The position numbers were made by a program, and so were the translations under genes. A stretch of 16,793 bases of DNA from an uncultured Flavobacteriales bacterium (GTDB lineage: Bacteria; Bacteroidota; Bacteroidia; Flavobacteriales; Crocinitomicaceae). Below, in pieces: positions 1-6,084 of this stretch; the stretch's first letter is position 1; the number at the start of each line of letters is the position of its first letter. The notes beneath the pieces were generated by a model. It saw only the letters and a list, made by a program, of their open reading frames with translations, had not been told where the DNA came from and did no database searches. The stretch is from assembly GCA_946480815.1 (NCBI GenBank), contig CAMLLB010000070.1, forward strand, positions 1 through 16,793, written 5' to 3'.

Positions 1-505
1 GCCATGCAGTTCCGTATTTCTTGTCCAGGTAAGCAAAGATCACCTGGTTGTATCCTTCCTGGTCGTCATCGGGCATGCGGATGCAGCCTTGAGAATAGAA
101 TTCCACTCCGTATTTTCGTTGAAAGTCCTTATCTGCTGTCGAATTGAAATCGGGTGTTCCACCAAATCCTCCCCCAAACAGGATCACCGGCTTTCCATTG
201 CTGATATCTTTCCGTGCTCCTTTCGGAGTGTATGCAGATTCAAAAATAAAACTACTAATGATGAATTTTCCGGGATTAAACGCTTCCAAAGATGAACGGG
301 GAAAACTGATTGATTTCCAGATGCTATCGGGTATGGTAACCGACAAAACGGAATCTGATGAATGATTTAATTTGGATGGAAGGCTGTCTATGATATTCAG
401 AAAGTGATTTTCCTGGTAATGGATAGGAATTCTTCCGGAACTGTCCTGCTGACAAAACGAGAAAGTCGAAATAGACAGTAATATTATTAGATAAAGGTGT
501 TTCAT
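1..505 (-). CDS. Secreted protein of unknown function, 3' end outside the window
   Basis: Reading leftward from an ATG at 505-503 the frame stays open for 168 codons to the window edge, so the C-terminus is missing. The N-terminus (MKHLYLIILLSISTFSFCQQ) is a typical Bacteroidota Sec signal peptide, with likely cleavage before QQ; the Cys could also suggest a lipoprotein, but the -1 Phe fits a lipobox poorly. The visible mature part has a glycine-rich turn (LFGGGFGGTPDF, about residues 121-132) followed by a charged segment with one Cys (SQGCIRMPDDDQ). I recognise no family and no catalytic motif. A possible tiny membrane-protein gene ends 19 nt upstream on the same strand and may be co-transcribed. 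The call as a real gene rests on the long open frame, the clear signal peptide and protein-like composition. Confidence 0.8.
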   Translation of the reverse strand, partial: MKHLYLIILLSISTFSFCQQDSSGRIPIHYQENHFLNIIDSLPSKLNHSSDSVLSVTIPDSIWKSISFPRSSLEAFNPGKFIISSFIFESAYTPKGARKDISNGKPVILFGGGFGGTPDFNSTADKDFQRKYGVEFYSQGCIRMPDDDQEGYNQVIFAYLDKKYGTAW

Positions 506-524
506 GGGAAATAGTTAACGGAGC

Positions 525-668
525 TTATTTCTTTTTTCTTCGTTTGATTATAAAGTAAAACGAAAGCAATAAAGCAAAACCGCTGGTAGGTAAAATATAC
601 CACCAAACGGAAGTTTCCGTCTCCGGATTGATTGGTTCTGTTGCCAATAGAAAAAAAACATGTTTCAT
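525..668 (-). CDS. Possible tiny single-pass membrane protein with a basic tail
   Basis: A 47-residue frame starts at ATG 668-666 (MKHVFFLLATEPINPETETS). It then has a hydrophobic stretch (VWWYILPTSG, then FALLLSFYFII) and ends in KRRKKK. The arrangement LPTSG, hydrophobic segment, basic tail resembles a sortase-type sorting tail, but the whole protein is little more than that tail. Upstream in-frame starts exist at 692 and 800; the latter would encode across the operator and promoter of the plus-strand operon, so I prefer the short form. It could instead be the relic 3' end of a larger surface-protein gene, since a deletion scar lies next to it. There is no ribosome binding site of note. The next gene on this strand begins 19 nt downstream. 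Confidence is low because of length. Confidence 0.35.
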   Translation of the reverse strand: MKHVFFLLATEPINPETETSVWWYILPTSGFALLLSFYFIIKRRKKK

Positions 669-749
669 CGGAATTGCTTTTAAATCAGGCATAAATACAA
701 CCTGAATGGTATTTCGTTCAATTAATTTACAAAAAAAAATACAGAAAAA

Positions 750-782
750 TTTGCGAAACCGATTAGTTGCATATATATTTGT
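750..782 (+). promoter_or_regulatory. Bacteroidota-type promoter for the ArsR/SRPBCC operon
   Basis: TTTG at 750-753 is followed after 20 nt by TATATTTGT at 774-782, an exact fit to the Bacteroidota housekeeping pattern TTTG-N19-21-TAnnTTTGY. Transcription would start near 786-790, inside the second operator-like box. It faces the ArsR remnant and the SRPBCC genes. Confidence 0.7.
754..771. promoter_or_regulatory. Operator-like box 1
   Basis: CGAAACCGATTAGTTGCA matches box 2 at 15 of 18 positions and is an imperfect inverted repeat. It lies between the -33 and -7 elements, where a bound repressor would block RNA polymerase. Its centre is 28 bp from that of box 2. Confidence 0.55.
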
Positions 783-799
783 GAAACCGATTGGTTTCA
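782..799. promoter_or_regulatory. Operator-like box 2, palindrome at the start site
   Basis: TGAAACCGATTGGTTTCA is a perfect inverted repeat with 7-bp arms and the 4-nt centre GATT. It covers the predicted transcription start. Together with box 1 it looks like a two-site operator for a dimeric repressor, most simply the ArsR protein whose remnant lies just downstream. Confidence 0.6.
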
Positions 800-819
800 T
801 ATTTAAAACTCCGAGTTAG

Positions 820-984
820 ATAGAAGAGGTGCGGAACCAATCGGGAAGAGCATTTTATTATGAACTCAACAGAGACAAAATGAAAGGGATCAATCAATGG
901 CTGGAATTGTTCCGGAAAATCTGGGAAAGCCGCTTCAAGCAATTAGATGATGTATTAACAACTTTAAAAAACAAAAAGAGATAG
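820..984 (+). pseudogene. ArsR-family transcriptional repressor, C-terminal remnant
   Basis: The frame ending at TAG 982-984 is open back to a stop at 817-819. It reads GRAFYYELNRDKMKGINQW, then a helix rich in aromatic and basic residues (LELFRKIWESRFKQLDD) and a lysine-rich end. This matches the wing ('GR..YY.LN') and C-terminal dimerisation helix ('W...FRK.WE.RFD.L...L') of ArsR repressors that precede AHSA1/SRPBCC genes. Such repressors are about 100 residues; the winged-helix first half is absent and no plausible coding start links promoter to remnant. A start at ATG 880 would give only 34 residues and no DNA-binding domain. Just upstream in another frame, 797-811 reads SYLKL, faintly like the 'S.HLK.L' recognition-helix end, which suggests a frame-disrupting deletion between about 800 and 840. 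The gene family is fairly clear; that it is non-functional is inferred from the lost half. Confidence 0.7.
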
Positions 985-1015
985 CAGGGCTTTTGGAAAA
1001 TAGTCAAACGTTGCG

Positions 1016-1053
1016 CCTTCGCTGTTCGCATGACGCCGAAGCTTTAGCGAAGG
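1016..1053. repeat. Inverted repeat in a GC-richer intergenic patch
   Basis: CCTTCGCT (1016-1023) and AGCGAAGG (1046-1053) are perfect 8-bp arms around a 22-nt loop that itself contains GCCGAAGC. The patch is visibly richer in G+C than its surroundings. It has no T-run, so it is a poor terminator; it could be a REP-like repeat or an mRNA structure between the ArsR remnant and the first SRPBCC gene. Confidence 0.5.
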
Positions 1054-1100
1054 AACAAGCTACTGCGTAAGCGTTAGTGCAGATTAAAAAAGAGAAAAGT

Positions 1101-2075
1101 ATGAAAAGTAGTTTATTATTTGATTTTTCCGTGAATAAGGAAAATAACACGATTCACGTAACACGTGATTTTGCTGCAAATGTGTCCCTGGTTTGGGATG
1201 CCTGGACAAAACCGGAATTGCTCGACCTCTGGTGGGCACCGAAACCGTATCAGACCAAAACGAAATCGATGGATTTCAAAGAAGGGGGAACGTGGTTGTA
1301 TTGCATGGTATCACCTGAAAATGAAGTGCATTGGTGCAAACTGGACTACAAAAAGATTGAACATCAAAAGTACTATTCCGGTTTGGACGGCTTTTGTGAT
1401 GAGAACGGAAACCTGAATACTGAGTTCCCGCGTTCATTGTGGAACAATGAATTTGCTGCGGTAGGTGAGCATGCACGGGTAAATATCACCATTCAGTATG
1501 ACTCACTGGAAGATTTGGAAAAGATCATCTCCTTTGGGTTTAAAGAAGGCTTCTCTATGGCAATGGAAAACCTGGACCAATATATCGAAGCGAAATTCAA
1601 ATTGCGAAACGAGTTGAAGCCAAAACAGTTACCGCGTGTTTGCAACTATCTGAATTTCCCCGGGAATACGGAAGAAGCATTTTTGTTTTACAAATCAGTT
1701 TTCAAAACAGAGTTTTTAGGAAGCGGGATTCAGCGATTCGGAGACATTCCTGCAGACTCCAATCATCCACCGGTTGCAGATGTCATAAAAAAGATGGTTT
1801 TACACGTTGAATTACCGATCACGCCACATCATGTACTGATGGGAACGGATGCACCGAAAGAAATGGGGTTCACACTTACAACCGGGAACAACATGCACAT
1901 TTCCATCGAGCCTGAAACACGTGAAGAGGCCAAACGCCTTTTCGATGAACTTTCAGCAGGCGGTAACATTACCATGCCATTGGAAGATATGTTCTTCGGA
2001 GCGTATTTCGGATCATTTACAGATAAGTACGGAATTAATTGGATGATCAACTTCAGTGATGAAGTTCAGTCCTGA
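1101..2075 (+). CDS. SRPBCC (AHSA1-like) / VOC (PhnB-like) two-domain fusion protein
   Basis: The protein has 324 residues from ATG 1101, preceded by AGAGAAAAGT. A GTG at 1077 would add eight residues not seen in the paralogue downstream. Residues about 8-165 form an SRPBCC domain of the AHSA1/CalC type: FDFSVNKENNTIHVTRDF, then LVWDAWTKPELLDLWWAPKP and MDFKEGGTWLY, ending in the long helix GFKEGFSMAMENLDQYI. Residues about 180-320 form a VOC domain of the PhnB-like type: YLNFPGNTEEAFLFYKSVF, then HISIEPETREEAKRLFDEL and FFGAYFGSFTDKYGINWMI. SRPBCC proteins bind hydrophobic ligands and VOC proteins often act on small electrophiles; the substrate here is unknown. No signal peptide is seen, so it is cytosolic. 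It is the first intact gene behind the ArsR-type promoter and its SRPBCC half is roughly 50% identical by eye to the next gene, indicating tandem duplication followed by fusion or domain loss. Confidence 0.9.
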   Translation: MKSSLLFDFSVNKENNTIHVTRDFAANVSLVWDAWTKPELLDLWWAPKPYQTKTKSMDFKEGGTWLYCMVSPENEVHWCKLDYKKIEHQKYYSGLDGFCDENGNLNTEFPRSLWNNEFAAVGEHARVNITIQYDSLEDLEKIISFGFKEGFSMAMENLDQYIEAKFKLRNELKPKQLPRVCNYLNFPGNTEEAFLFYKSVFKTEFLGSGIQRFGDIPADSNHPPVADVIKKMVLHVELPITPHHVLMGTDAPKEMGFTLTTGNNMHISIEPETREEAKRLFDELSAGGNITMPLEDMFFGAYFGSFTDKYGINWMINFSDEVQS

Positions 2076-2248
2076 TCAATTTCGATAATTGTATAACATT
2101 CAAAAGTAAAAAAATGTTTAACTTTTTGGATACCCTTTTAGGAAGCTTTAACTTGTTGGGAGTTCCAATTGAATCCGTTGAGCTTTTGAATCAACACGAT
2201 ACTGAATTCGCTGAATCGGAAAAAATAAACAGTAAAAAAACAGAAGGT

Positions 2249-2761
2249 ATGAAACACAATTTAGCATTTGATTTTTCTGTAGACAAAGACAACAGAACGA
2301 TCACCGTGAAGAGGGAATTTGCGGCAGAGAGAGACTTGGTTTGGGAAGCCTATACCAAAAGCGAAATCCTGGATCAATGGTGGGCACCGAAACCATGGAA
2401 GGCACAAACCAAGAGTATGGATTTCAGAGATGGCGGAACCTGGCTTTATGCCATGATCGGTCCACAAGGTGAAGAACATTGGTCGGTGGTGAATTATACC
2501 AAAATCCGTCCGCAAAGTTCTTTTGCCGGTTTGGACGCTTTCACGGATAGTAAAGGAACGATCAACGAAGCAATGCCACAATCGAAATGGGAAGTTTCGT
2601 TTGAAGACAAGGGAGAAATGACCGAAGTGAAAATCCATATTTCATATGATGATCTGGCACAATTGGAGGAAACGATCAACATGGGCTTCAAAGAAGGTTT
2701 GGGCATGGCAATGGAAAACCTGGACGCACTTTTACCAACACTCAAAAAACAACAGATATGA
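2249..2761 (+). CDS. SRPBCC domain protein, AHSA1-like
   Basis: The protein has 170 residues from ATG 2249 (MKHNLAFDFSVDKDNRTITV), aligned end to end with the SRPBCC half of the preceding gene. Shared signatures are the WWAPKPW turn, TKSMDF..GGTWLY, and the closing helix GFKEGLGMAMENLDALL. These are hallmarks of the AHSA1-like ligand-binding fold; no catalytic residue can be assigned. The frame also offers an ATG at 2114, which would add 45 residues (beginning MFNFLDTLLGSF) with no counterpart in the paralogue, so I chose the internal start. AGAAGG lies only one nucleotide before it, which is tight. The stop overlaps the DoxX-like start (ATGA), so the two are translationally coupled. Confidence 0.85.
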   Translation: MKHNLAFDFSVDKDNRTITVKREFAAERDLVWEAYTKSEILDQWWAPKPWKAQTKSMDFRDGGTWLYAMIGPQGEEHWSVVNYTKIRPQSSFAGLDAFTDSKGTINEAMPQSKWEVSFEDKGEMTEVKIHISYDDLAQLEETINMGFKEGLGMAMENLDALLPTLKKQQI

Positions 2762-3135
2762 AAAATAAAATTTTGTTTGTATTCAGTTTGCTCTTTGGCT
2801 TGATGTTTATCAATTCAGGATTGAACAAGTTCTTTCAGTACATGCCAATGCCGAAGGATATGCCGGAAGATATGATGAAACTCGTAGAAGCTTTTACAGC
2901 AATTGTTTGGTTAATGCCTTTGATTGCGGTGGTAGAAATTATTGCCGGCATCCTGGTAATTATTCCTAAATACAGAGCACTTGGTGCGCTGATGATCCTT
3001 CCGGTCATGGTGGGAATTTTGCTCACGCATATCTTTAATGCACCGTCCGGTTTACCGATTGCATTGATATTATTTGCAGTTTTAATCTGGATTATGATTG
3101 ATAATCGGGAAAAATACGCAAGTTTATTCAGGTAA
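2758..3135 (+). CDS. DoxX-like integral membrane protein
   Basis: This is a 125-residue protein with four predicted membrane segments: about residues 4-24 (ILFVFSLLFGLMFINSGLNK), 46-67 (TAIVWLMPLIAVVEIIAGILV), 74-92 and 99-114. The first helix with FINSGLNKFF and the short amphipathic PMPKDMPEDM loop fit the DoxX/DoxX-like family. The family is widespread, its biochemical role is mostly unsettled, and members are often encoded next to SRPBCC genes under ArsR control. The start overlaps the upstream stop by 4 nt. The cytosolic C-terminus ends DNREKYASLFR. Sure of the membrane topology and family, unsure of the function. Confidence 0.85.
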   Translation: MKNKILFVFSLLFGLMFINSGLNKFFQYMPMPKDMPEDMMKLVEAFTAIVWLMPLIAVVEIIAGILVIIPKYRALGALMILPVMVGILLTHIFNAPSGLPIALILFAVLIWIMIDNREKYASLFR

Positions 3136-3198
3136 ATAATCGTTCCAAAAAGCTTAAATTGCTTGATCAGGTTTGAATTTTTTTAACCCTTAAAAAAT

Positions 3199-3618
3199 AT
3201 GGAAAAGACAAAGATTACCGTGGAGGCGACAGTAAAGGCCCCGATTGAGAAAGTATGGGATTACTGGAATGAACCGGAACACATTAAAAAGTGGAACAGT
3301 GCATCACCGGATTGGCACACACCGAAGTCGGAAAATGACCTGCGGGCAGGCGGGCGATTTACAGCGCGAATGGAAGCAAAGGACGGAAGTTTCGGTTTTG
3401 ATTTCGGAGGGATCTACGATGAGGTTACAACACATCAGTACATCAGTTATACGATGGATGACGGAAGACAAACCAATATTACGTTCACCAGTGACGGCGG
3501 GAACGAAACAAAAGTTGTAGAAACCTTCGACGCAGAAGGTCAAAACCCGGTTGAAATGCAGCAAGCAGGCTGGCAGGCGATCCTGGACAACTTCAAAAAA
3601 TACACAGAAACGAATTAA
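3199..3618 (+). CDS. SRPBCC domain protein, AHSA1/YndB-like
   Basis: A 139-residue cytosolic protein starting MEKTKITVEATVKAPIEKV. The pattern 'APIEKVWDYWNEPEHIKKWNSAS', the 'LRAGGRFTARMEAKDGSFGFDF' strands and the closing helix 'GWQAILDNFKKYTET' place it in the single-domain AHSA1-like SRPBCC family at about its usual length. It is more distant from the two upstream SRPBCC proteins than they are from each other, so it was probably recruited rather than locally duplicated. It lies 63 nt after the DoxX-like gene with no terminator between, so read-through from the same promoter is likely. The ligand is unknown. An inverted-repeat element begins within its last codons. Confidence 0.9.
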   Translation: MEKTKITVEATVKAPIEKVWDYWNEPEHIKKWNSASPDWHTPKSENDLRAGGRFTARMEAKDGSFGFDFGGIYDEVTTHQYISYTMDDGRQTNITFTSDGGNETKVVETFDAEGQNPVEMQQAGWQAILDNFKKYTETN

Positions 3619-3771
3619 TTCCGAATTCCTAATTACGAATGCCGAATTATTTTAATATGAGATGAGGCATTCGTAACAGGATTCTATTGCATGAATATTT
3701 TTGAATAGTGTCTTCAAAGCTGCTTCAGCTTACTGAAATCAACCATTCGTAATTAGGAATTTGCAATTCGT
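3610..3771. repeat. Inverted-repeat intergenic element, MITE-like
   Basis: Perfect 18-bp arms at 3624-3641 (AATTCCTAATTACGAATG) and 3744-3761 are extended outward by ACGAATT (3610-3616) and AATTCGT (3765-3771) across an asymmetric bulge. The core also holds GGCATTCGTAA (3666-3676), which can pair with TTACGAATGCC (3633-3643), so two folds compete. The element abuts the SRPBCC stop codon and fills the gap before the vWA gene. There is no ORF inside. The AT-rich arms resemble palindromic intergenic repeats common in this phylum; mobility is inference, and no target-site duplication is evident. Confidence 0.6.
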
Positions 3772-3815
3772 AATTATTCTATGTTACTTTTTTCAACTCC
3801 TTGTGTTATAGGAGT

Positions 3816-4937
3816 ATGAAAACTATTCTTCCACTTTTGTTACTCTTTCTTTGGATAGGAAAGACAACTACCGCACAAGTCTCAATCCGTGAAAATTTCC
3901 GTTTCCGGGATACCTTAAAAATCGCGAAGTACCGCCCTGTTGAAAATGGATTCAGCGTTGCAAAGATCCGGATGACTCCCGGTGAGCATACGATCCTGAA
4001 TCCGGAGGATGTAAAAGCACTAAAGGATCAAACCATCATACGGGTCGATCTCATTTATTCCGATTATCCGTATGGAATGGATTTCACGGAATTGAACCGT
4101 CGGCGGATCCTGGAATTGTATATCCTGCTTCCCGAAGCGTTTAACAGCAGCATTATTGATTGGAACATCGTGAAACAAACCGGTGTGGAATCACAAAGAG
4201 ATATGCAGAACTACTTCCACGGCTTTGAGATTTACTACCGTAAAGTGCCAACATTCCAGGAAGAACATAAACTCATTCTCGATGTGGTTGAACAAAAGAC
4301 TCCTCCCCAGGATTCCAGTCTTTTGAAGGTTTTTGAAAGACAGCCAACCTGGAAAAACATGTTGGTGGTTACAGATGTCACCGGAAGCATGTCTCCTTAT
4401 ACAGCACAGATTCTGTTGTGGATCAAAGCCAATCAGAAAATGAAAACCTTCAAACAGATTGTGTTTTTTAACGACGATGAGGAGAATAGCGATACTCAAA
4501 CCAAATCATTGGATCCAACCGGAATCTGGACAATTGAATCGTCCAATGCGGATAAGGTCATTGAATTGGCGTTCAAAGCAATGGAAAAAGGCAATCACAT
4601 AGAAAATGATCTGGAAGCGATCTGCTTTGCCATTCAAAAATACCCGGAGAACAAAAACAATGTGGTACTGATTGCTGATAATTGGGAAGATCCTTGCGAT
4701 ATGAAACTCATCGAATTCCTGAAACAACAGAAAGTTCCGGTTAAAATTGTGGTTTGCGGAGTAAAGGACCGCATGAATACCCTGTATCTGGATTTAGCTT
4801 ACGCAACCGGAGGAAGTGTTCATACCATGGAGGAAGACTTAACCAACATCGCCCAATTGGGAAACGGAAAGATGTTTAAGCTAAATGGAATGAAGTTTAT
4901 GATGAGTGCCGGAAAGTTTGTGCAAATTGAAAAATAA
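3816..4937 (+). CDS. Secreted protein with a von Willebrand factor A-like domain
   Basis: The start is ATG 3816, preceded by GGAG at 3811-3814; an upstream TTG at 3801 is rejected because it would put five residues before a clean signal peptide (MKTILPLLLLFLWIGKTTTAQ). The protein has 373 residues. Residues 22-180 are a charged region I do not recognise. From about 181 there is a vWA-like Rossmann fold: strand MLVVTDVTGSMS with a MIDAS-like D187-x-T-x-S191, FKQIVFFNDDEE, then GNHIENDLEAICFAIQ, NNVVLIADNWEDP and VPVKIVVCGV, closing with a 'YATGGSVHTM' strand. The first MIDAS serine is replaced by Thr, so metal binding is plausible but unproven. Such proteins usually act in adhesion or complex assembly at the cell surface or periplasm. 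It has no T9SS sorting domain, so it probably stays periplasmic. Confidence 0.85.
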   Translation: MKTILPLLLLFLWIGKTTTAQVSIRENFRFRDTLKIAKYRPVENGFSVAKIRMTPGEHTILNPEDVKALKDQTIIRVDLIYSDYPYGMDFTELNRRRILELYILLPEAFNSSIIDWNIVKQTGVESQRDMQNYFHGFEIYYRKVPTFQEEHKLILDVVEQKTPPQDSSLLKVFERQPTWKNMLVVTDVTGSMSPYTAQILLWIKANQKMKTFKQIVFFNDDEENSDTQTKSLDPTGIWTIESSNADKVIELAFKAMEKGNHIENDLEAICFAIQKYPENKNNVVLIADNWEDPCDMKLIEFLKQQKVPVKIVVCGVKDRMNTLYLDLAYATGGSVHTMEEDLTNIAQLGNGKMFKLNGMKFMMSAGKFVQIEK

Positions 4938-4960
4938 TGGAAATAAAATACCTATTTGTT

Positions 4961-4968
4961 TAACTTTG
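4961..4968 (+). promoter_or_regulatory. Possible -7 promoter element
   Basis: TAACTTTG fits TAnnTTTG 20 nt before the ATG at 4988. No TTTG or TTG sits at the expected distance upstream, so this is weak. Confidence 0.3.
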
Positions 4969-4987
4969 GCGCAACAATTCAGGTATT

Positions 4988-6028
4988 ATGAAGAACTATA
5001 TTTTGGGAGTTTTACTCTTAAGCGGCTTTTATTCCTTTTCACAGGAGAAATCCTATGTGGATTATTACCAGTTAGTGAATAAAGCAGAAGAAGAGTTTGT
5101 GATGAAAATGGATTCTTCGTGTTTTCGATACTATGACAAAGCTTTCCTAAACAATAAACCTTTTTTGAAGGACCCATACATTGCGGCTCAAATTGCCTTG
5201 TATTTAAATGATACAATCCGGTTCAATCACTACCTGAAGATTGCCTTTCAAAATGGAATGCCATTGACATCAGTTACGGCAAGTAAGCTCATTAAGAATC
5301 GTTATTCACAGTTGCATAAGAAGATCAATCAAAACTTCAAGCTCAATTATGCAGAACCGTATATCGATAAAGAATTATCGGAAACCTTTTGTTTGATGTG
5401 TTACGAATCGGATAGTTTGAAATTAAAAGCGGGTGGTAACAGTCCGCAGTTTCATGCCAGTGAAAATAAAACACGTACATACATCGCTGATTATTTATTA
5501 AAGAAAGGATTTTTCCCCAATGAACATTTGCTTGGAATTACGAGTAACCAAATGCTGAAGAATTTCTATCAAAAATTCAAAAAGAAAGATTTGTATGCCG
5601 GAACGACAAGTGCTGATTACCCGGAAGAATACGAGTTGCGTTTGAAATGTCCGATGAATATCGTTTTACATTCCCAGTGTTTTTTCCAGGAAAACAAGGG
5701 TTATTTATTTCAGGCACTTGAAGCCGGGTATTTGCATCCAAAGGATTATGGAATTCTGGAAGAAAGAGCTTACCTGGCGTATAAAGAACAATCAACGAAT
5801 ACACAGGAAAACTGTAAACGTCCGACCGAAATGGTGTCGTACAATATTTTACCGGCAGATCCTACACGTACTGATAACCTTTACGATGTGACAGCAGAAG
5901 GAGTGAAGCGGGCAGAAGCAAACCGATCGAAAATTCACATGCAAAAATTCACGGTTGATAAACGCAAAAAAGAACTGGAAGAGAAGTATGGTTTCGCATT
6001 CTTTTTTGATTTTATAGACCGGCCATAA
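4988..6028 (+). CDS. Secreted protein of unknown function
   Basis: A 346-residue protein with a clear Sec signal peptide (MKNYILGVLLLSGFYSFSQ). The mature part is mainly helical and Tyr/Lys-rich. An early segment (YYQLVNKAEEEFVMKMDSS, then CFRYYDKAFLNNKPFLKDP) has the spacing of one or two TPR-like helical pairs, but not enough to call TPR. The centre holds paired cysteines (FCLMCYESD) and the end is strongly charged (KRKKELEEKYGFAFFFDF). It has no catalytic motif or T9SS domain that I can see. The preceding vWA gene ends 50 nt upstream on the same strand; a -7-like element lies between, so both co-transcription and its own promoter are possible. It is followed by a strong terminator. Confidence 0.8.
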   Translation: MKNYILGVLLLSGFYSFSQEKSYVDYYQLVNKAEEEFVMKMDSSCFRYYDKAFLNNKPFLKDPYIAAQIALYLNDTIRFNHYLKIAFQNGMPLTSVTASKLIKNRYSQLHKKINQNFKLNYAEPYIDKELSETFCLMCYESDSLKLKAGGNSPQFHASENKTRTYIADYLLKKGFFPNEHLLGITSNQMLKNFYQKFKKKDLYAGTTSADYPEEYELRLKCPMNIVLHSQCFFQENKGYLFQALEAGYLHPKDYGILEERAYLAYKEQSTNTQENCKRPTEMVSYNILPADPTRTDNLYDVTAEGVKRAEANRSKIHMQKFTVDKRKKELEEKYGFAFFFDFIDRP

Positions 6029-6033
6029 AAGAC

Positions 6034-6070
6034 AAAAAAGCCCCTGACGATACATGTCAGGGGCTTTTTT
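6034..6070. terminator. Bidirectional rho-independent terminator
   Basis: AAAAAAGCCCCTGAC (6034-6048) pairs perfectly with GTCAGGGGCTTTTTT (6056-6070) around a 7-nt loop. A/T runs on both sides let it serve both convergent genes ending at 6028 and 6085. Confidence 0.95.
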
Positions 6071-6084
6071 ATTAATTATCAGAA

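Noticed and set aside
89..365. Two short plus-strand ORFs near the left edge
   Set aside because: They lie antisense to the open minus-strand frame at 1-505, which has a signal peptide and coherent protein composition.
880..984. A free-standing 34-residue protein starting at ATG 880
   Set aside because: Coding similarity to ArsR continues upstream of this ATG in the same frame, so it is an internal Met of a truncated gene.
1077..1100. GTG start eight codons before the SRPBCC-VOC start
   Set aside because: The extra residues are not matched in the paralogue and lie in the repeat-rich leader.
2261..2638. 125-codon minus-strand ORF inside the second SRPBCC gene
   Set aside because: It is antisense to a conserved SRPBCC domain and has no protein-like features.
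3610..3771. Reading the inverted repeat as a simple terminator
   Set aside because: The arms are more than 100 nt apart, AT-rich and not followed by a T-run.
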